A stretch of DNA of 64,000 bases from Massospora cicadina (GCA_022478985.1 JAKSZP010009470.1:1-64000); one strand, 5' to 3'. Counted from the first letter of the stretch, positions 11,641 through 23,255 are shown. Numbers and translations: made by a program. Notes: generated by a model not told the origin, from the letters alone.

Positions 11641-13040
11641 CTCCCTTAATACTTCCATTCCTTCTTATCCCTTATAAAGCCATATTTGATATGTCACTGG
11701 CATCCAAGCTTCCTCTACACTCCAAATATGATTTGTCATTCCAGCTGATGGTCAATCTAGTCAAAATTAACTGCCCCCTCTACCCCTACACTGATGAAGA
11801 GGATAAGATTTTGGGTTTTTGGCTAGACGAGATGTTATAGAAGGGATGGCTCATTAAGAGTTCTTCCTATGTCGCCTCCCCCATAGGTTTTTCTAGGAAA
11901 GCAGATGGCTCCCTGAACCCTTGTGTCGACTATGGCCACCTCAACAATATCACCATCCCCTGACCCATATCCCTTACCCTTAGAGCAAAACATTCTCTAA
12001 GCCTTCGCCAAGTCCTGCATCTTCTCAAAATTGGACCTGGTGAACGCCTTTAATCAGGTGAGGGTGGCGATGGGACAGGAGTTGTTTACAGCTATCTGCA
12101 CCCGCTGAGGTCTTTTCCAGTTCAGGGTGATGCCCTTCAGACTGAAGAATGCCCCAGTTACCTTCCAGCACCTCATTGATGATGTTCTGGAGGACTTGCG
12201 CTTCTCATGCACTGTGGCTTACATTGACGATATTCTGATCCATTCCCCCACCCCAGAACAACACGCTAAGGATCTAGAAGAGGTGGTGGCAGCCCTCCAC
12301 AAGGTAGGGCTCTTCATAAAACCCTCCAAGAGTGAATTCTTCAGGGATGAGGTAACCTTCTTAGGTAATCTTGTCCTGAAGGATGGCTTTGCTGTCTCCC
12401 CTGCAAGCTCGAGGCTATCCAGTCTTGGACCACCCCAACTGCACAAAAACTACTTTGCAGCTTCCTTGGTACTGTCACCTTTTTGAAAAAATTCTCCTCA
12501 GTCCTCGCCCAACTGGTGGCACCCCTATACCCCCTCATTGGGAAGAACGCCCCTTTCAAGTGGTCCCCCAGATGCCAGCAGGCCTTTGAGTCTATCAAGG
12601 AGGCCTTCCTCACAGCCCCATTCCTGTGGCATGCTGACACATCCAGCCCCTTTTAGTAGCCTGCGATGCCTCATCAGTGGAAGTAAGTGCCGTGCTGCTA
12701 CAGGAGCATGGGGGTTTCAAACACCTGGTGGCCTATTACTCCCGCAAGTTCATCTCAACAGAACAAGAGTGGCCAATATATGATAAGGAGCTAGTAGCAG
12801 TGGCGTGGTCACTCACCCACTGGTGATACCTCCTGCGGGGCGCTCAGCATGAAATCACCATTCAGACTGACCATAAGGCTTTACTTTACTACTGCAAACC
12901 CCAGAAGCTGGGGCGCCGGCAAACTTGCACAGACCAGAATCTATGTGGGTGTCATCAATAAGTGTAAATTCATAAAAGGCTCCCTGAATGTTTTGCTGGA
13001 CATGCTCAGTCAAAATCCCTCCCTATCACTGGATGGGGGG
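11640..13040 (+). pseudogene. E1 reverse transcriptase and RNase H remnant
   Basis: RT motifs appear in order. KADGSLNPCVDYGHLN lies near 11900, KLDLVNAFNQVRV near 12030, VMPFRLKNAPVTFQ at 12127, and the catalytic YIDD at 12220-12231, followed by PSKSEFF and TFLGN. RNase H follows with ACDASS, KELVAVAWSLTHW and TDHKALLYYCKPQKL (12660-12910). Several frameshifts (near 11980, 12410 and 12650) and stops interrupt it. The best RT frame is 12127-12486. Confidence 0.85.
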
Positions 13041-13246
13041 AGGATTGGCTAGATCTCATGACTGTAGTGCCCCCTCCCAAATCCTCTCATTGCCCCCCAC
13101 AGTAGCCTTTGCTGACCTGGCCCCAGATGTCCCACTCCTCCGTGTCATCGACTCCCAAACCTGTTGCCCTGAAGGAATAGAGATTTACGCTGACTTAGAG
13201 TCCATGAGTCATAAGAGAGCTCCATATACCTTGTGAGAGGAAACAA

Positions 13247-14110
13247 TTGGTTACACAATTGGGTTTGGGTCCCCCTCCCTATGTAAAACGTGTTATCAAG
13301 GAACATCATGTCCCCCAGACAGTTGGGCACCCCAGCATCAAGAAGTGTGCGGATTTCATAAAGAGAACTCACAACTGGCCTGGTCCCTCAAAGGACATTT
13401 CCACCTGGATCTCCCGTTGTGTCACCTGTACCTGGGTGAAATCTGATTGTTCTGGGAAGAAAGGGCTGTTACACCCTCTGCATCAGGCTGAGGGCCCATG
13501 GACCTCAGTCTCAGTGGACTTTATCGTGGAGCTCCCACCTTTATGTGGCTCAGATGCTATCATGGTAGTTGTAGACCGATTTACCAAGTTTACAGTCTTT
13601 ATCCCCTGCCTCTCATCTATTACTTCGGTGGAGATCGCAAATTTGTTTGTCAACCATTTTTTTGTCATGTTTAGTCTTTCCAACGAGATAGTGAGTGACA
13701 GGGGACCCCAGTTCACTAACTGGTTCTGGGAAGAGCTGTTAACCCTCCTCAGCATCAAGCCCTGCAGATCCACCGCCTACCACCCCCAGTCCAATGGACA
13801 GACTGAGGTGAACCAGGTACTGGAGCAGTACCTGCGCTGTTATGTGACAGCCTCACAAGACACCTGAGCTAAGGATCTGCCCCTAGCATAGTTTGCATAC
13901 AAACATTTCCTCTATTCCTCGACCAACCTCTCCCCCTTTGAGGCTACTCAGTGGTACAACTCCTCTTTTCAAATTGGTCCCCAGCTCTCCTCAGCAGTTC
14001 CCACCACTGAGGAATGCGTAAGCTCACTCTGCAAGACACACAACCTGGTCTGCAAACACTTGACAAAGTCTATTGAGGACTATAAGAAGTTTACTGATCA
14101 GAAAGCGCCT
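13247..14110 (+). pseudogene. E1 integrase remnant
   Basis: A single frame to 13867 holds the zinc-binding HHCC (HH and GHPS near 13303-13340, CVTC near 13420) and the core triad: Asp in SVDFIVELP (13512), Asp in VSDRGPQF (13697) and Glu in NGQTE (13800). It ends at TGA where element D has Trp (QDTWANNLPLAQF). A second stop follows at a codon that is CAG-Gln in D. Both are transition changes. The catalytic residues themselves survive, but the protein is cut. Confidence 0.88.
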
Positions 14111-14118
14111 CCCTGGAC

Positions 14119-14649
14119 ATGAGATTGAAGTTGGTTCCCGTCATGTTGGATACCCATAACCTTCCCCTGAAAGCCCCCACCCATAAGCTAGCAGCCAAAC
14201 ACTCAGGACCCTTCAAGGTTGAGAAGGATTTAGGCAATGGGGCCTACCATTTGAAATTGCCTACGCATTGGAAGCAGCATAATGCCTTCCATACCTCCCA
14301 CCTAACCCCCTTCAAAGGGGAAAGGCTAATATCTCCGGAGCCAATTGTTGGAGAATCCCAGGAAGTGGAGATGGAGGCTATCCTGGATTCCCAGAGGTTT
14401 CACCGATCCATTCAATACTTGATCGCCTGGAAAGGCTATCCCTCATATGAGAACAGCTGGGTCAACGCGTGTGATTGTGCAAACTGCAAGGACCTGATAG
14501 AGGAATTCCACACTTCCCACTTGGCACTCCCCATCCCCCAGAATATTGCAGCCATCCTGGCCATAAAGCTTCCAGAGAGGCACAAAAAAGTATGCCCTGG
14601 TATACGCCCCAGGTGGTGGAATCCTCCCTGTCAAAAAAGGAAAGGGTAG
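14119..14649 (+). pseudogene. E1 integrase C-terminus, chromodomain and pol tail
   Basis: The frame holds the integrase C-terminal region (KLAAKHSGPFKVEKDLG, AYHLKLP, HTSHLTPFKG) and a chromodomain (EVEMEAILDSQRFHRS, YLIAWKGYPSYENSW). Chromodomains steer integration through modified histones in chromoviruses. The tail, read one frame over, is GGGILPVKKGKGSVSSGDQ. It crosses into the LTR as in elements A and D. Confidence 0.85.
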
Positions 14650-14903
14650 TGTAAGTTCTGGTGACCAGCCTCTGCAACTGGATAGAAAGCAACACCCCTT
14701 CTGAACAAAAATAGGTCCTAAGGGCCAAGTGGCCCCCTGTCACAGTTGAGCAACTTGTCACATGTGGTAGACGAGTGCTGGGTGACAGCTCCCCCCCAAG
14801 GATAACTCATTCCTATCCCTTCCCCCTCCTCAACCCTGGTAAGTTTAATAGAGGGGGTCTACAAAGCTATTGCGCACACTAGAAGCCATGGGCAGGCCCC
14901 TGG
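14650..14903 (+). repeat. E1 3' LTR, first part
   Basis: It starts TGTAAGTTCTGGTGACC and is colinear with 8409-8662 of the 5' LTR until GGCCCCTGG, where E2 is inserted. It encodes LSHVVDECWVTAP near 14748-14793. The rest of this LTR continues at 20483. Confidence 0.92.
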
Positions 14904-15554
14904 TGTAACGGATCAGGAGGCACCTGATTTGTACATTGCTTCAGATCAGGTGGTGTTTGATCCGAACATGGCCCTGATCCAAAAAGCATCAAACTTGGGA
15001 AGGTTGGAATTGGGAAAAATTTGCTATCCCAAACCCAAATTTCATCCGTGGAATGACATTAGGATTATGCATGGCGTGGATGGTAATCTGATGGGATGGG
15101 GAATCTTTGCAAATGATGTGCTGGACGGTGCTTGAAAGAGCTTAACTGAGGAGAAGCTTTTTCATACTAGCAGGGCACTATTTAGGGGAGGATGTCACAG
15201 TCCTGAAGGGCAGCTGCATATTCTATGAGTAAAATGGAAATCAAATAAAGGAAAAACTTGCTTACAGAAGATGTTATTTTATTTAGAAATATTAAAGCGG
15301 ATTGGAACAGAAATATGAGCTCAACCAGTGAGCTCAGTATGGCATTGGTGTCGTTCTCAGCCCTTTCCTGGTCCCAGACTTTGCTGTTGATGTGCAGCGT
15401 CGTGGGAACAGTGGTATGAGAATATGTGGCAGTGACGAGGCATGGCAGTCAGGTTTGGGGATGGGCTTCTGCAGGCCTGCCCCTAGTAAGATCAGTAACA
15501 TGGCTCTTACTGCCCAATTCATTTGTTGCATATTGGCGCAACCCACCCGTTACA
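14904..15554 (+). repeat. E2 5' LTR
   Basis: TG...CA limits, 651 bp. By eye it is roughly 93-95% identical to the 3' LTR. Differences are mostly transitions and concentrate in the first 150 bp. The sequence directly downstream (TTAGATGCAACTCC) does not start with TGG, so a standard tRNA primer site is not obvious. Self-priming is possible but unproven. Confidence 0.94.
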
Positions 15555-15689
15555 TTAGATGCAACTCCAATACTTTTTTGTCAGTTTTGTGGGGCCCCAA
15601 GGAGAAGTGGTGGCTCCAGGAGGGGTAAAATGGTATCGCCATGAGTTGAGGGTGGTAATGATGAGTTTCTCGCTAATTTTCATAATAAG

Positions 15690-16320
15690 AGAGGTGGTTT
15701 GAGTGTGTGGCGTGAGACCATAAAAGTAAAGGAATGCCAGGGAGGTTCTACATCTCCAAAAGGCCGGGCTGCTTTGCCCATGGACTCTTTGGGAGAAGAT
15801 CCACCAAGTGGTGTCACATATTCATTTTCAGGCGCGGTTGGCTCAAGCAATGGGTGGGGAGATCCCCTTCTCATTTCAGATTGCGCAAACTGTGGAAGCA
15901 CTACCCCCGGATCTGGCCAGGTGGGTGCAAGAGTTGATTGAGGAGCAAGGTCGCCTCCCATGATCCATGAATGAGTGTGTCAGTTGGATTGACTGGGCTG
16001 CCTGTCTGGATGAGGTGCAGAATGAAGCGTGGTCAGCTTTGATGATGGTGTGTCAGGGCCAAAGAACAGTTGAAGAATATGGGCGTATTTTCCATACATT
16101 GGTGAAAGAAGAACAAGTCTCAGATTTGCAATCATCACAAATGTTCATACAGAGAGCTGCAAGTGGATAAGTGAACTGCCATAACGGCTGCTAAGGTTCA
16201 GAGTTCATTGGCAGAAGAAATTGCATTGGCGGTGCAGGTAGAGAAAAAATTGGCCTTGGCGTGTAACCAGTGGGAAGATTCTATGTCCCCAGAAAAGACC
16301 AGTCGCTCATAGTGGCCAGC
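15690..16320 (+). pseudogene. E2 gag remnant
   Basis: A frame at 15967-16170 contains WIDWAACLDEVQNEAWSAL and QRTVEEYGRIFHTL, a pattern typical of retrotransposon Gag proteins (the TVxEYxxxFxxL block). Upstream (15700-15960) several frames are open but none is clean, which suggests frameshifts. It ends in stops before the protease. Confidence 0.6.
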
Positions 16321-16560
16321 AGAGGGTGAGGAGGTTGGCAGGGATCACCCCAGAACTTTGGGAATATCCATGAGGTTCCGCCAGGGAAATGGTGAGGAGT
16401 TGGGAAGAACAGACCAGGGACCCGAGAAGAGTTATAGTCTTAGATATACCTTACCTGTAAATTTGCAATCTGAGAATGCTTTAAAAATAAATTTACTTCT
16501 TCGCTTTATCCTAGGTTATTTATTCTGGTGGAGTTATACTCGCATGGATGAACAGAGAAG

Positions 16561-17690
16561 ATGCTGGCCCTGGTGGATACAGGGGCCAAGAAAAAGTATG
16601 CGGAGTTTGCCTTAGTGGAACGTTTGAAGTTGGAGATGAAGAGGGGACCTAAGGTGGTTTTAGCCAATGTGTCAAGAAGAACTCCATCATGTCGTTTAGA
16701 GCCCTTGGTAGTCATTCAGCAGGACCCATTTTGGTTAAAAGAGGGTTTCTGTGCAATCAGAAATCTAGCCCATCCTGTGGTACTGGGGATGCGATGTTGG
16801 CATCACTTCCAGCCCCAAATTGATTTGTCACATAAGACAATTACCTTGACGCTGCATATTGGGCCTCAGATGAGGTGGAAGATGGAGGTTGGTGGCAATG
16901 TCCTGAGCGGTCGCAGGAGCTTGGGTGGGATGCAGGAGGTAGAGTTACCAGATGAATATAGCAACTTTATTAATGTTTTTAGTCCTATTGGAGACTCTCC
17001 TTTTTCCCCTACAGGTTCTTTTGCGTTTTCATTATGGTTCAAGGAGGGGTCAAAGCTTCCCAGGGAATGTCCAGATTATGCTCTTAATGAACAGGCCAGA
17101 GAAGCATTGGAGGGCCATGTGAAATCAATGTTGGACAAAGGTTTAATTGAGCCCTCTATGTCTCTGGTTGTGTCTCCTGCATTACTGGTGCCAAAAGTGA
17201 GTGGTGAATTATGCCCATGCGTGGATTTCTGACGCTTGAACATGATCACTTAGCCTGATCTATATCTGATGTCCTTGGAGGATATTCTCCCAGTGGTTAC
17301 TGGATGCATGATGTTTACAAAACTTGACCTTGCAGATGCGTTTAATCAGGTACTGGTGAGACTGGAGCACCAGCAATACACAGCGTTTAAGTGCCACCTA
17401 GTGGTGTATCAATATTGCATGATGCCATTCAGGCTGAGGAATGCCCCAGCAGTGTTCCAGTGGATGATTGACCATGTCCTTATAGGAATGATCAAATAAT
17501 GCTGTGCTGCTTATATGGACGATATCCTAGTATTTTTGCAGTCCCAGGAGGATCATGCCTGAGATGTCTGGGAAGTTCTGGGGGCAATCATCTGGATGGG
17601 TTTAAGGTTGAAGCCTTCCAAGTGTGAGTTCAACCAAAGTTCTGTAACGTTCCTTAGCAACGTGGTTTTTTGAAATGGATTGGGAGTATG
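16561..17690 (+). pseudogene. E2 protease and reverse transcriptase remnant
   Basis: Protease: MLALVDTGAKKKYAEFALV at 16561 keeps D-T-G, and AIRNLAHPVVLGMRCW is the usual C-terminal flap block. RT: EALEGHVKSMLDKGLIEPS, then SPALLVPK and CVDF followed by TGA at 17230-17232, where CGA-Arg is expected (VDFRRLN). The frame resumes with FTKLDLADAFNQVLV (17314), MMPFRLRNAPAVFQ (17418), a TAA, then YMDD at 17512-17523. RLKPSKCEFNQ and VTFLSN follow. The catalytic motif is intact but at least four stops interrupt the frame. Confidence 0.86.
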
Positions 17691-18368
17691 TCCAGATAAG
17701 CTGTGTGTGGTGCAGGCATGGAAGGCCCCCACAGATCAGATGGTAGTGCGGAATTTTTTGGGCACATTGAACTTCCTTTATCAGTTTGTGAAGAATCTTT
17801 CCCATATGGCCTTACCTTTTATGCATCTAACACAGGACGTCCTATTTGTATGGGAAGGGAAGAAGCATGGGCATCTGAGTTACTGAAAAGTAAATTACTT
17901 ACTGTGCCTGTACTGGCCCATCCAGACCCTGGGAGGCCATTTGTGGTGGAAACAGACGCCTCAAATTATGCTGTGGGGGCGGTATTGCTTCAGGAAGGGG
18001 AAGATGGGCTGGAACACCCTTTGTGTTACTTCAGACGTAAGTTGCTCCTTGCAGAAATAAATTACCCAATACACAATAAGGAATTGTTGGCGGTGATGGC
18101 AGCCTTGCAAGAATGGCAACATCACCTGCTCTATTCCTGACATCCTTTTGTTATTTTGACAGATCACAAAGCATTGGTGTACTATTGCAAATCCATAAAA
18201 ATGAACCATCGGCAGGCCAGATGGCATGTAGAGCTGGTCCATTATGATTTCCGGGTGGAGTGCAGGCCAGGAGCGTTGAATGTCCTAGCATATTGGTTGA
18301 GTCAAGATGGGGCCTTCAGGTATGAGAAGGATGAATTGGAGGAGTTTAATATGGCCACATTGTTCTGA
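17690..18368 (+). pseudogene. E2 RNase H remnant
   Basis: The thumb region NFLGTLNFLYQFVKN precedes an RNase H with ETDASNYAVGAVLLQE, LCYFRRKL, NKELLAVMAALQEW (17703-18140) and, after a TGA at about 18138, TDHKALVYYCKS and RPGALNVLAYWLS (18156-18368). RNase H removes the RNA template during minus-strand synthesis. Confidence 0.85.
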
Positions 18369-18589
18369 CCAGACCAATTTGCAATGTTGTAGGATAGGGA
18401 AAGTGTGTTAGGGGGAGGAAGTCCGCTGGAAGCAAATGAAATCAGAACTCGCTTGGAGACTGAAAGCTGAGATGATGGAGGGCTGGCTGCACGGGCACCA
18501 TGAGGCTTTCATGAAGAGGGGTGGGGTGCTATACCACAATTCTCACATATGGGTGCCCAACCTATCGCTATAATGGGAGGTAATATAGG

Positions 18590-19500
18590 CTTCTCATGAT
18601 CATCCATTGGCGGGTCACTCAGGAGTGGAAAAGATATAAGAATTGGTGCAGCAGGAGTATTTGTGGTCAGGCCTGCATAATGATGTTGAGAAGTACGTGT
18701 GGGAGTGTTTGGTATGCGCGAGGTTGAAGCCCTCAAGAAAACTGCCATTGGGTAAGTTGAATCCACTGCCAATATCATGAGCCCCTTGGAGCTCAATTAG
18801 TGTCAATTTAATAATGGGACTCCCAAAGGTGCAGGGAAAGGATGCAGTTATGGTGGTTGTGGATAGACTTACTAAATACGCTGAGTTCTTTCCATGCACT
18901 GGGAGTTTTTCAGAAAAGGATGTGGTGAGGATTTTCATTGATGAGGTGTTCTCCCAGCATGGTCTACCTGAGGAAATCATTTCAGACTGGGGTCCACAAT
19001 TTGTTTCAAAATTCTGGTTGAGTCTGCTGAGGAATTTGGAAATCAGGCCTAGACAGTCCTCAGCTTACCATCCTCAATCCAATGGACAAACAGAGAGGGT
19101 GAATCAGATACTTGAGCAGTATCTCCAGTGTTATGTGTCCAATCAACAGGATGACTGGGTTCTATGGGTTCAGATGGCCCAGTTCACTTACAACAATCAT
19201 TCTCAGTCCTCAATGGGAATGTTGCCATTTTTTGCAAATCATGGACTCAACACCAGATCAAATGGGGGATCTGTGGGCAGAGTGTGTCAGGGGGCAGATG
19301 AGATGACGTGTACCATGTTGGATATCAGAAAGAAGTTATGAGGAAATTTGGAGCAGGCAGTGACTCAGCAGAAGTGACAGGCAGATTGACAAAGGGCACC
19401 GGATCCAACGTTTGAGCCTAGGGACTGGGTATTGGTGGCGGCTAAGAACTATGCTGTCCCATTCAAGAGTCGTAAGCTGGGACCAAAGTTTTTGGGCCCA
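18590..19500 (+). pseudogene. E2 integrase remnant
   Basis: Zinc-binding HHCC: HPLAGHSG near 18600 and CLVCARLK near 18710. Core: the first catalytic Asp appears as Asn (SVNLIMGLP near 18800, GAC to AAC expected), Asp in ISDWGPQF (18986) and Glu in NGQTERVNQ (19095). The open frame 18814-19341 ends in a TGA/TAA-rich stretch before the C-terminal region. The Asp-to-Asn change would abolish strand transfer. Confidence 0.86.
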
Positions 19501-19544
19501 TACCACATTGTCTAGCCATTAATTGGGTAGCCTTTGAGTTAAGT

Positions 19545-19829
19545 TTGCCAATAAGTTCCAGAGCCCATCTGGTGATTCATGCTTCCCAGCTACAAGCATT
19601 CAAGGGAATAGGTCTGGAGCATCCAGGACTTCTGAATCCTAAGGAAGGGTATGTGCCAGAATATGAGGGGGAACGGATATTGGATGCAAATTGGGTGAGG
19701 GGCCGGCAGCAACTGCTGGTGAAGTGGAAAGGCTATCCAGTGGAGGAGGCGACATGGCAGACAAAGAAGGACTGTGTACAGTGCCCAGAGAAGGTCTGGG
19801 AGTTCTGGTCTTTAAAGGGAGTGATGTAA
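19545..19829 (+). pseudogene. E2 integrase C-terminus and chromodomain
   Basis: The frame reads HLVIHASQLQAFKG and then the chromodomain YEGERILDANWVRG, LLVKWKGYPVEEATW. The stop codon TAA is formed at the first bases of the 3' LTR (TGATGTAACGG), so pol of this family ends at the LTR edge, unlike the other families in the window. Confidence 0.86.
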
Positions 19830-20477
19830 CGGATCAGTAGGCACCTGATCCATACATTGCTTCATATTGGGTGGCGTTCAATCTGAACATGGCCCTGATC
19901 CAAAAGCATTGAACTTGGGAAGGTTGGAATTGTGAAAAATTTGCTATCCCAAACCCAAATTGCATCCGTGGAATGACATTAGGATTATGCATGGCGTGGA
20001 TGGTAATCTGATGGGATGGGGAATCTTTGCAAATGATGTGCTGGATGTTGCTTGAAAGAGCTTAACTGATGAGAAGCTTATTCCATACTAGCAGGGCACT
20101 ATTTAGGGGAGGATGTCACAGTCCTGAAGGGCAGCTGCATATTCTATGAGTAAAAAGGAAATCAAATAAAGGAAAAACTTGCTTACAGAAAATATTATTT
20201 TATTTAAAAATATTAAAGCGGATTGGAACAGAAATATGAGCTCAACCAGTGAGCTCAGTGTGGTGTTGGCATCATTCTCATCCCTTTCCTGGTCCCAGAC
20301 TTTGCTGTTAATGTGCAGCGTCATGAGAACAGTGGTATGAGAATATGTGGCAACGATGAGGCATGATGGTTGGGTTCAGGGATGGGCTTCTGCAGGCCTG
20401 TCCCTAGTATGATCAGTAACATGGCACTTACTGCCCAATTCATTTTGTTGCATATTAGTGCAAACCCACCCATTACA
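19825..20477 (+). repeat. E2 3' LTR
   Basis: 653 bp, TGTAACGGATCAGTAGG...CCCATTACA. It is preceded by a purine-rich tract (AAAGGGAGTGA) that fits the plus-strand primer site. It is followed by the cctgg TSD. Confidence 0.94.
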
Positions 20478-21865
20478 CCTGGGACTCCCACTCCCCAGGC
20501 AAACTATGTCAAAATTTTGGGGGAATAGCATTCACCAACATCAGGGCCTGGCCTTCAAATTCTGGTCTGGGGGAGCCAGTATGGACTAACCAGCGCCAGA
20601 AATCAGGTCAGGGCATGACTTAGATCTCACACCAGGCACCAAACAACTCAGATTAGTTGCCCAAACTCTCTGGGACGGATCTGGGAAGTACAGATCATGA
20701 AAATAGGCCAATTGAGAGTTTTGACCAGGTCTCAAACAACTCATCCCAATGCCCCCTGCCTCCCAGGATGAATCCAGAAAATCTGAATCGTGTGAACAGG
20801 CCAACTCAGATGACCAGGACCTGGATTGACACCATCAACTTATTTTAGTCCCAAGAATGTGGAAAAATTTACAAAAGTTTTTTTATTTTATCCAAGACCT
20901 TGAGTTTCCCTCTACCCCCCTCCCTGCCAGCCAACCAAATCCCATCTCTGAACCCCAAATGACCAATCCTATGATACCTCTCCTATGCAATTCACCCACT
21001 ACTTAAGGCAACTGCCCTGCCCAGGGGCAGTTGCTACTTAATTCTCTTATCTTCCGCACTTTGCACTTAAATAAGTTTGAATACCCCATACAGCTTGCCG
21101 CAGCCTCCATCTGCCTTACTTTTAACTAAAATTTCATCAATTGATCTGGTGAAGCATGCTATCACTCAAGTTCTCATACTGATGTTTTCCAACTAAATCC
21201 AGTTGCTTGACCCTGCCATGCAGTGGTGGATCATAAATGTAAAAAACAGCTCACCCTCAATTCCAAACCCACTGTCTCATTTATTATTGTGCATCTATTT
21301 AATGTGACCCTCCTGTCCATTCTACTGCTGAGGCTTCTGAAACCAATCCCCTGTTGTAGCAGCCCTAGAGTGGCCCTGCCCCATTGCCTGTGGACTTGGG
21401 GTCCACACCTGGCTCAGCTGCTGATGGTTCAGCCTGCCTGTGGGACCTGGAGCACCCTGTTCAGGGGAAGCTTGACCCCAACCCCTTCATGGGTCATATT
21501 CCCCCTCTGTTTTCACCTCTGATTGCATGATGGCCCCTGTGTTGCCCCTCGCTGGTATGCAATTGCACTTGTTTGAATCCAAAGGCCAGCAACTGTGAAT
21601 CCTGGATGAGTCATCATTCTCCCTGCCTCTCCTGCCCTTGGGGGTTGCCCCCACAAAACTCATGGTTGCCCCATTGCAACCATCTGGTTTGCCTTGGGGG
21701 CCTTCAGTATGTTGATGAACTTTTACTTTCCTAACGTTCCCAATAGAACTTTACTCCTTTGAGTTGCTTGGACTGCTGTGCCTATGGCATTCTAGGTTCT
21801 CCACTGGGTGCTCACACACCCAGACTGGGAGCCCAGTCTAATTCTTATCAGCCAAATCCATAACA
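20478..21865 (+). repeat. E1 3' LTR, second part (with the E2 TSD)
   Basis: It resumes with CCTGGGACTCCCACTCCCCAGG, colinear with 8658-10046 of the 5' LTR (GGGACCCCCAATCCCCAGG...), to the end ATCCATAACA. Together with 14650-14903 it makes 1,637 bp. After it comes atcag, then the second half of repeat R1. Confidence 0.92.
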
Positions 21866-22050
21866 ATCAGATACTGGACCTATCTTTACAAAATTATAAT
21901 GGTACCCAAGTGGGAGCATCCATTTCATTGAAAAACCATTTAAATTGGTCTAGTAGTTTTAGAGTTATGCACAAACATAGAAAAAACATACATACAGGTC
22001 AATTTGAGATTCTCCCACTTTTTGAAGTCAGTCAAAAATAAAATTAGCTT
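21866..22050 (+). repeat. R1 repeat, right half
   Basis: ATCAGATACTGGACC through ATGGTACCCAAGTGGGAGC and GGTCTAGTAGTTTTAGAG continues the FB1 arm family interrupted at 8408. It ends near TTTTTGAAGTCAGTCAAAAA. Confidence 0.7.
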
Positions 22051-22255
22051 AAGATGGTTCCCAAAGTTCATAAATACTTGTACCACGTTTGGCTATTTTT
22101 AGTATGTTTGTTTGTGAGATAATATATATAATCTATATAAAAGACAATAATAATTGAGGTTTCTCTTATTTCACAAATCTAGTATTTATGCTTTGGTGTG
22201 GAGGTTCTGTTCAAAAGTTGTAGTTCCACTAGAAATTGTAATTTTTAAGATTTTT

Positions 22256-22548
22256 TTTATTAAAAATTTAAATTTTATATGAGGTGGGCTGACCTGAGGA
22301 TGGTACCGCACTGATTAGGGAAGTGAAGAAAATGGGAAAGGAGGATAAAACCCGGAAAACCTCCATGCATGGCGTATGATAGGCCAGGAACTCCATGGAC
22401 CACCTTTGCTATTCGCTATCTTGGTTTGGGGCATTGGCGCGCAAAACCAACACAGTCAAAATTGTCCCCTACCCAAAGTCCATTATCGGGATCAAACTCA
22501 GGAGGCAGTGGTAGAGGGTCCATACTCTACCACTGGGGTATCCTCCCT
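22256..22548 (-). mobile_element. tRNA-related SINE, copy 1, 18-bp TSD
   Basis: It is flanked by gtaatttttaagattttt (22238-22255) and gtaatttttaggattttt (22549-22566), 17 of 18 matching. On the minus strand it begins GGGAGGATACCCCAGTGGTAG (A-box-like), then TTTGATCCCGATAAT (B-box-like). It runs through a body shared at high identity with 36427-36713 and ends in CAGCCCACCTCATATAAAATT followed by an A-rich tail. Confidence 0.88.
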
Positions 22549-22566
22549 GTAATTTTTAGGATTTTT

Positions 22567-23238
22567 AAGTATTTATTAATATGTAAAAAAGTAGTTTAAA
22601 ATTCAACTTAATAGTTTGAGTATTATAAAATGATTTAGATTTAAAAAAGTATTCAAAAAGTATTATAAAAGTATTATAAAAAAATAAAAAAACCTATAAT
22701 TATAAAATTTTATTTGTGCATGCAGCTTGGGTGTTAGAATATTAAGTATGTAATGTATTTTTTAAATTCAATTATAGCAACAAAAATTGAAAATATCTAA
22801 AATATATATAGAAGGTACTATTAAAGTTTTCTCTAAATCACAAAATCTAGGAATTTTAATTAGACATGGATGTTCTTCTCTAAATTTGTAGCTCATCTAA
22901 AAAACCATTCATTTCTAGGATTTAATATGTGAAAAAGCAGTTTAAATTCTACTTTAATAAAACTATTATAAAACAATTCACATTTAGAAAAAAGGTATCT
23001 ACAAAATTATTTTACAAAACCAACAAATCTACATTTATGAAATTTGATATGTATATGCAGCTTGAGTTTAGGACAAGGAGTAGGCAAGTAATCTTATACT
23101 TAATTTTAACCACAAAGAAGTACAAAGGCTATAAAAATTTTATTTATATAAGCTTTTTTCATCATATATCCTAAACCATATAATCTTGGATTTAAAATTT
23201 GGAATGGAGGGACTTTTAGTTTATTGATACCTACTAAG
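22567..23238. other. AT-rich non-coding DNA
   Basis: Very AT-rich. Open stretches here (for example 22929-23174) are lysine/phenylalanine-rich by composition only. Confidence 0.5.
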
Positions 23239-23255
23239 AAAATATTTACAAACCT

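Larger units (their letters stand above)
14904..20477 (+). mobile_element. complete nested Ty3/gypsy chromovirus E2 (5,574 bp), TSD cctgg
   Basis: The element has a 651-bp 5' LTR and a 653-bp 3' LTR, both TGTAACGGATC...GTTACA/ATTACA. It is flanked by the exact 5-bp duplication cctgg (14899-14903 and 20478-20482). Removing the element and one cctgg restores the E1 LTR. The internal part carries gag, protease, RT, RNase H, integrase and chromodomain in the usual Ty3 order, each broken by stops. It lacks the LTR-encoded DLxHxVDExWV motif found in the other families, so it belongs to a different branch. Confidence 0.95.
8409..21865 (+). mobile_element. Ty3/gypsy chromovirus E1, split by nested element E2
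   Basis: A complete but decayed element. It has a 5' LTR (8409-10046, 1,638 bp), gag, protease, RT, RNase H, integrase and chromodomain remnants, and a 3' LTR (14650-14903 plus 20483-21865, 1,637 bp in total) interrupted by E2. Net length is about 7.9 kb. The LTRs begin TGTAAGT and end ATCCATGACA/ATCCATAACA. The flanks ttcag (8404-8408) and atcag (21866-21870) are a 5-bp TSD with one mismatch. The paralogous empty site reads gtcag. Pol contains stops and frameshifts, so it is inactive. Confidence 0.93.

Noticed and set aside
22369..22599. Similar 76-84-codon frames at 22369-22599 and 36353-36607
   Set aside because: The similarity comes from the shared SINE body on opposite strands. The frames are not conserved in the third copy.
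22929..23174. Lysine-rich 81-codon frame
   Set aside because: AT-rich composition alone accounts for it. No homology or motif was recognised.
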